Positions 61,083-64,000 of a stretch of 64,000 bases of DNA are shown in pieces. The notes beneath the pieces were generated by a model. The model did not search any database and had not been told where the DNA came from. It saw nothing but the letters and a program-made list of their open reading frames with translations. The position numbers were made by a program, and so were the translations under genes. Numbering within the stretch: the first letter of the stretch is position 1; every line of letters starts with the position of its first letter. Source of the DNA: Gemmatimonadota bacterium (GTDB lineage Bacteria; Gemmatimonadota; Gemmatimonadetes; Gemmatimonadales; GWC2-71-9); contig JADJAK010000002.1 in the NCBI GenBank assembly GCA_016704275.1, forward strand, positions 434,001-498,000. The letters are read 5' to 3'.

Positions 61083-61832
61083 TCAGAGCACCTTCGCTTC
61101 AGTCGTGAGGGCCGCCATCAGGGCTGGCACGGCGGCCGCCCCTTCGCCGACAATCCGTCCCGCCTGGCGCTCCGGAGGCAGCGCGAGCGAGACGATGGTG
61201 ACGCGCGAATCACCGGCCGTGGTCGGGACGATGTCGAGCGGCTTCTTCTTGGCGGCCATGATCCCCTTGAGGCCGGGGAGACGCGGCGTGTTCAGCCCCT
61301 TGTCGCAGGTGAAGACGGCCGGCAGCGCGCAATGCGCCGACTCGACGCCGCCCTCGACCTCGCGGGTGACCTTCGCGGTGCCGCCCTCGATGACGAGCGC
61401 GGTGATCGCGGTGGCACACGGCCGGCCCAGCAGCTCCGCCACCATCGCACCGGTCTGCTGGCCGTAGTCATCGACGGCGACCTTGCCGAAGAGGATCAGG
61501 TCGTAGCCCCCGTCCCGAAGGTGGTCGGCCAGCACGCGTGCATTGGCGAGGCCATCCGCCGACGGCGTCCCCTGCAGGTGCACGGCCCGGTCGACGCCCA
61601 TCGCGAGCGCGGTCCGCATCGTCTCCTGCACGGCGTCGCCTCCGAAGGCGATCACGACGGTCTCGCCGGCACCCGCCGCATCACGCAGCGCGATTCCGGC
61701 CTCGAGGGCGTATTCGTCATACGGATTCGGGACGAACTTCACCCCGGTCTCGTCGATCGACGTGCCGTTCGCCGCGATCGCGATCTTCGCGGTCGTGTCG
61801 GGGACGCGGCGGAGGCAGATGGCAATTTTCAC
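61083..61832 (-). CDS. etfB: Electron transfer flavoprotein beta subunit
   Basis: GTG 61832 gives 249 residues: KIAICLRRVPDTTAKI, NPYDEYALEAGIAL, DYGQQTGAMVAELLGRP and PAVFTCDKGLNTPRLPGLKG. With EtfA it takes electrons from acyl-CoA dehydrogenases such as the glutaryl-CoA-dehydrogenase-like genes upstream. AGGAG lies about 10 bp before the start. Confidence 0.97.
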   Translation of the reverse strand: MKIAICLRRVPDTTAKIAIAANGTSIDETGVKFVPNPYDEYALEAGIALRDAAGAGETVVIAFGGDAVQETMRTALAMGVDRAVHLQGTPSADGLANARVLADHLRDGGYDLILFGKVAVDDYGQQTGAMVAELLGRPCATAITALVIEGGTAKVTREVEGGVESAHCALPAVFTCDKGLNTPRLPGLKGIMAAKKKPLDIVPTTAGDSRVTIVSLALPPERQAGRIVGEGAAAVPALMAALTTEAKVL

Positions 61833-61858
61833 GTGCGTGGAGCTCCTGCTGAAAGAAA

Positions 61859-61972
61859 GTCGTAAGTCGTAGGTCGTAGGTCGTAAGTCGAACCGAATGT
61901 CATCCTGAGCGAAGCCCGCGGAGCGGGCGAAGTCGAAGGACCTATGACATACGACCTACGACTTACGACCTA
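61859..61972. repeat. Family-B heptamer arms around a hairpin (dehydrogenase-etfB)
   Basis: GTCGTAA/GTCGTAG units (61859-61890) face TACGACC/TACGACT units (61950-61972). The core starts TGTCATCCTGAGCGAAG and holds a CCCGCGGAGCGGG hairpin. Both flanking genes run leftward, so this copy is not at a convergent junction. Confidence 0.88.
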
Positions 61973-63163
61973 GTACGCGGCGATCCCCGTAATCTCCTGC
62001 CCCAAAATCAACGAATGCATGTCATGCGTCCCCTCGTACGTGTACACGCTCTCGAGGTTCGCCATGTGGCGCATCGAGTGGTACTCGACGAGGATGCCGT
62101 TGCCGCCGAGAAGTCGGCGCGCTTCGCGGGCGCACTCGCACGCCATGTTGACGTTGTTGCGCTTGGCGAGCGAGACCCGCGACGGCGTGGCCTTCCCCTC
62201 GTCCTTGAGGCGGCCGAGCTGCAGCACGAGCAGCTGCGCCTTGGTGATCTCGGTCAGCATCTCGGCGAGGCGTTCCTGCTGCAGCTGCGTCGCGGCGATC
62301 GGCTTGCCGAACATCACCCGGTTCGCGGCGTAGCGGCGCGCCTCGTCGTAGCACGCCATCGCCGCGCCGACGCCGCCCCAGGCGATGCCGTAGCGCGCCT
62401 GCGTGAGGCACATCAGCGGACTCTTGAGCCCGCCGGAATTCGGCAGCAGCGCGTCCTTCGGGACGTGGACGTCCTGGAGGTGCAGCTCGCTGGTGTCGGA
62501 GGCGCGCAACGAGAGCTTCCCCTTCTGGTCCTTCGCCGTGAAGCCGGGGGTGTTGGTCGGCACGATGAAGCCGCGGATGCTCTTCTGGTCGTCGATGTCG
62601 CCGGTCTTGGCCCAAATGATCGAGACCGTGGCCTGCGAGCCGTTGGTGATCCACATCTTGGTCCCGTTGAGCACCCAGCCGTCGGCGGTCTCGCGCGCGG
62701 TGGTGATCATCCCGCCCGGGTTCGAGCCGTAGTCCGGCTCGGTCAGGCCGAAGCAGCCGATCTCGGTGCCGGCGGCAAGCTTCGGCAACCAGTGCTTCTT
62801 CTGCTCCTCGCTCCCGAAGGCGTAGATCGGATACATCACCAAAGCGCCCTGCACCGAGGCGAAGGAGCGGATGCCGCTATCGCCCCGTTCGAGCTCCTGC
62901 ATGATCAGGCCGTACGCGACGTTGTTCAGCCCGGCGCAGCCGTACTCCTCCGGCAGGTTGGCACCGAGCATGCCCAATTCCGCGATGCCGGGGATCAGCT
63001 CCTTCGGGAACCGCCCCTCGAGATAGCACTCCCCGATGACCGGCATCAGCTGGTCGTCGACCCAGGAGCGCACGGTATCGCGCACGGCGCGCTCTTCCTC
63101 CGAGAGGAGAGCGTCCATGTCGTAGAAGTCGACCCCAGTGAATTCCGACGAACCTGCCATCAT
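61970..63163 (-). CDS. Acyl-CoA dehydrogenase, glutaryl-CoA dehydrogenase-like (1)
   Basis: ATG 63163 with GGAG upstream gives 397 residues. Acyl-CoA dehydrogenase fold: FGLTEPDYGSNPGGMITTA, WVLNGTKMWITNGSQA, YGIAWGGVGAAMACYDEA and the end RHMANLESVYTYEGTHDMHS with the catalytic Glu in YEGTHD. This end is that of glutaryl-CoA dehydrogenases, which pass electrons to ETF. The TAG stop touches a family-B repeat. A second copy follows upstream. Confidence 0.92.
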   Translation of the reverse strand: MMAGSSEFTGVDFYDMDALLSEEERAVRDTVRSWVDDQLMPVIGECYLEGRFPKELIPGIAELGMLGANLPEEYGCAGLNNVAYGLIMQELERGDSGIRSFASVQGALVMYPIYAFGSEEQKKHWLPKLAAGTEIGCFGLTEPDYGSNPGGMITTARETADGWVLNGTKMWITNGSQATVSIIWAKTGDIDDQKSIRGFIVPTNTPGFTAKDQKGKLSLRASDTSELHLQDVHVPKDALLPNSGGLKSPLMCLTQARYGIAWGGVGAAMACYDEARRYAANRVMFGKPIAATQLQQERLAEMLTEITKAQLLVLQLGRLKDEGKATPSRVSLAKRNNVNMACECAREARRLLGGNGILVEYHSMRHMANLESVYTYEGTHDMHSLILGQEITGIAAY

Positions 63164-63195
63164 GAGACTCCGTTAGGGACGCGCCAATCTAATGG

Positions 63196-63278
63196 CGAGC
63201 AGCGAGAAGCGAGAAGCGAGAGACGCGAACGGGGACTAGCGCGTTCCCGCTTCTCGCTTCTCGCTTCTCGCTTCTCGT
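63196..63278. repeat. GAGAAGC heptamer inverted arms (family C, between the two dehydrogenases)
   Basis: GAGAAGC units (63195-63222) face GCTTCTC units (63248-63278). It separates the two acyl-CoA dehydrogenase genes. Confidence 0.85.
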
Positions 63279-63287
63279 ACAATCGCG

Positions 63288-64000
63288 CTATCTGTATGCA
63301 GGAAAACCAGTTAGCTCCTGCCCCACAATCAGCGTGTGCATGTCGTGGGTCCCCTCGTAGGTGTAGACGCTCTCGAGGTTGGCCATGTGGCGCATGGCGT
63401 GCCAGCCGCCGAGGATGCCGTTGGCCCCCAGGAGGCGGCGCGCCTCGCGGGCCACGTCGCAGGCCATGTCGACGTTGTGGCGCTTGGCGAGGGAGACCTG
63501 CACCGGGGTCATGGCGTCCTGGTCCTTCAGCCGCCCCAGCTGGAGGGCGAGCAGCTGCCCGTTGGTCACCTTGGTCGCCATCTCGGCGAGCCGCTCCTGC
63601 TGGAGTTGCGTGGCGGCGATCGGCTTGCCGAACATCTCGCGCTGCAAGGCGTACTGGAGCGCCTCGTCGAAACAGGCGAGGGCGGCACCGAGTGCGCCCC
63701 AGACAATGCCGTAGCGCGCCTGGGTGAGGCACATCAGCGGGCTCTTCACGCCGCCCGACCCGGGGAGCAGCGCGTCCTTCGGGAGCTTCACCTGATCGAA
63801 GGTCATCGCACTCGACTCCGAGACGCGGAGCGAATGCTTGTCGTCGACACGGTGCACCGTCACCCCAGGCAAGTTCGTCGGCACGAGGAAGCCGCGGATG
63901 CTCTTGGGATCGTCGGAGCCGTTGGTCTTGGCCCAGACCACGGCGACATGCGCCGACGGCCCGTTGGAGAGCCACTTCTTGGTGCCGTGCAGCGTCCAGC
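63288..64000 (-). CDS. Acyl-CoA dehydrogenase, glutaryl-CoA dehydrogenase-like (2), partial
   Basis: The N-terminal part lies beyond the window. The visible 237 residues run from WTLHGTKKWLSNG to LTGFPAYR and are clearly paralogous to the neighbouring gene. They share MCLTQARYGI, FGKPIAATQLQQERLAEM and MRHMANLESVYTYEGTHDMH, but differ in the substrate-side loop (LGANGILGGWHAMRH against LGGNGILVEYHSMRH). Confidence 0.9.
   Translation of the reverse strand, partial: WTLHGTKKWLSNGPSAHVAVVWAKTNGSDDPKSIRGFLVPTNLPGVTVHRVDDKHSLRVSESSAMTFDQVKLPKDALLPGSGGVKSPLMCLTQARYGIVWGALGAALACFDEALQYALQREMFGKPIAATQLQQERLAEMATKVTNGQLLALQLGRLKDQDAMTPVQVSLAKRHNVDMACDVAREARRLLGANGILGGWHAMRHMANLESVYTYEGTHDMHTLIVGQELTGFPAYR

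Noticed and set aside
58660..61467. 935-codon open frame on plus opposite nadB, etfA and etfB
   Set aside because: Antisense shadow; composition unlike a protein and fully overlapped by well-conserved genes.
1..64000. tRNA, rRNA, insertion sequences or prophage genes
   Set aside because: No cloverleaf, transposase, integrase or terminal inverted repeat of IS type was recognised on either strand.

Overview
The window is a gene-dense, high-GC (roughly two-thirds G+C) stretch of a Gram-negative-type genome. It encodes a TonB-dependent receptor, several signal-peptide outer-membrane barrels and lipoproteins, a menaquinone-type UbiE/UbiD/UbiA/UbiX set, ETF plus ETF-quinone oxidoreductase and a type IV pilus/type II secretion ATPase. 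Together with the many GTG starts, 4-nt stop/start overlaps and secreted proteins of unknown function, this best fits Gemmatimonadota; that assignment is inference. No rRNA, tRNA, CRISPR array, insertion sequence or prophage was seen. The window looks like core chromosome.

Layout. 1-4.2 kb: C-terminal part of a TonB receptor, a Cys-anchored fibronectin/beta-helix lipoprotein and a small lipoprotein. 4.2-10 kb (minus): hisF, a NUDIX hydrolase sitting where hisA is often found, hisH, hisB, hisC and a PilB/GspE ATPase with a C-terminal receiver domain, all overlapping. 10.2-15.7 kb: ExoD-like membrane protein, a one-heme beta-propeller protein with a decayed paralogue tail behind it, a large secreted barrel-like protein, a small lipoprotein. 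15.7-19 kb: trpE, maf, dtd. 19-24 kb: arsR-like regulator, glmS, glmM, and a divergent cystathionine gamma-synthase/lyase. 24-29 kb: M48 protease, purD, fpg, a UvrC-like half protein. 29-33.5 kb (minus): ubiE, ubiD, ubiA, ubiX and a YfcE-type phosphoesterase. 33.6-36.9 kb: ECF sigma factor, zinc-type anti-sigma, a bactofilin-like membrane protein and a secreted adhesin-like protein. 37-39.4 kb (minus): NifU-like, Mrp, NrnA. 39.5-42.8 kb (minus): NSS transporter, a 58-residue MetS-like small subunit and an APC permease. 42.9-45.9 kb: guaB and an SH3-domain protein. 45.9-52.7 kb (plus): gpmI, outer-membrane proteins, a PTPS homologue, moeA, then a manganese (yybP-ykoY) riboswitch in front of htpX-terC. 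52.9-64 kb: asd, then on minus a GGDEF protein, ETF-QO, and the etfB-etfA-nadB-nadA-nadC operon, followed by two tandem glutaryl-CoA-dehydrogenase-like genes.

The most unusual signal is not a gene. At least eleven intergenic sites carry arrays of heptanucleotides. Four unrelated families (GATSATC, GTCGTAG, GAGAAGC, GTGACCA) share the same 7-nt period and usually form inverted arms around a spacer or long hairpin. They abut genes so tightly that they supply stop codons (trpE, maf, purD, ubiD, nadC) and in one case the likely start codon (ubiA). Other notable points are the PilB-receiver fusion and the small transporter subunit. Several enzymes of known families lack hallmark residues: Mrp without its CxxC, ETF-QO with one cluster cysteine replaced, and a PTPS homologue without its catalytic triad.
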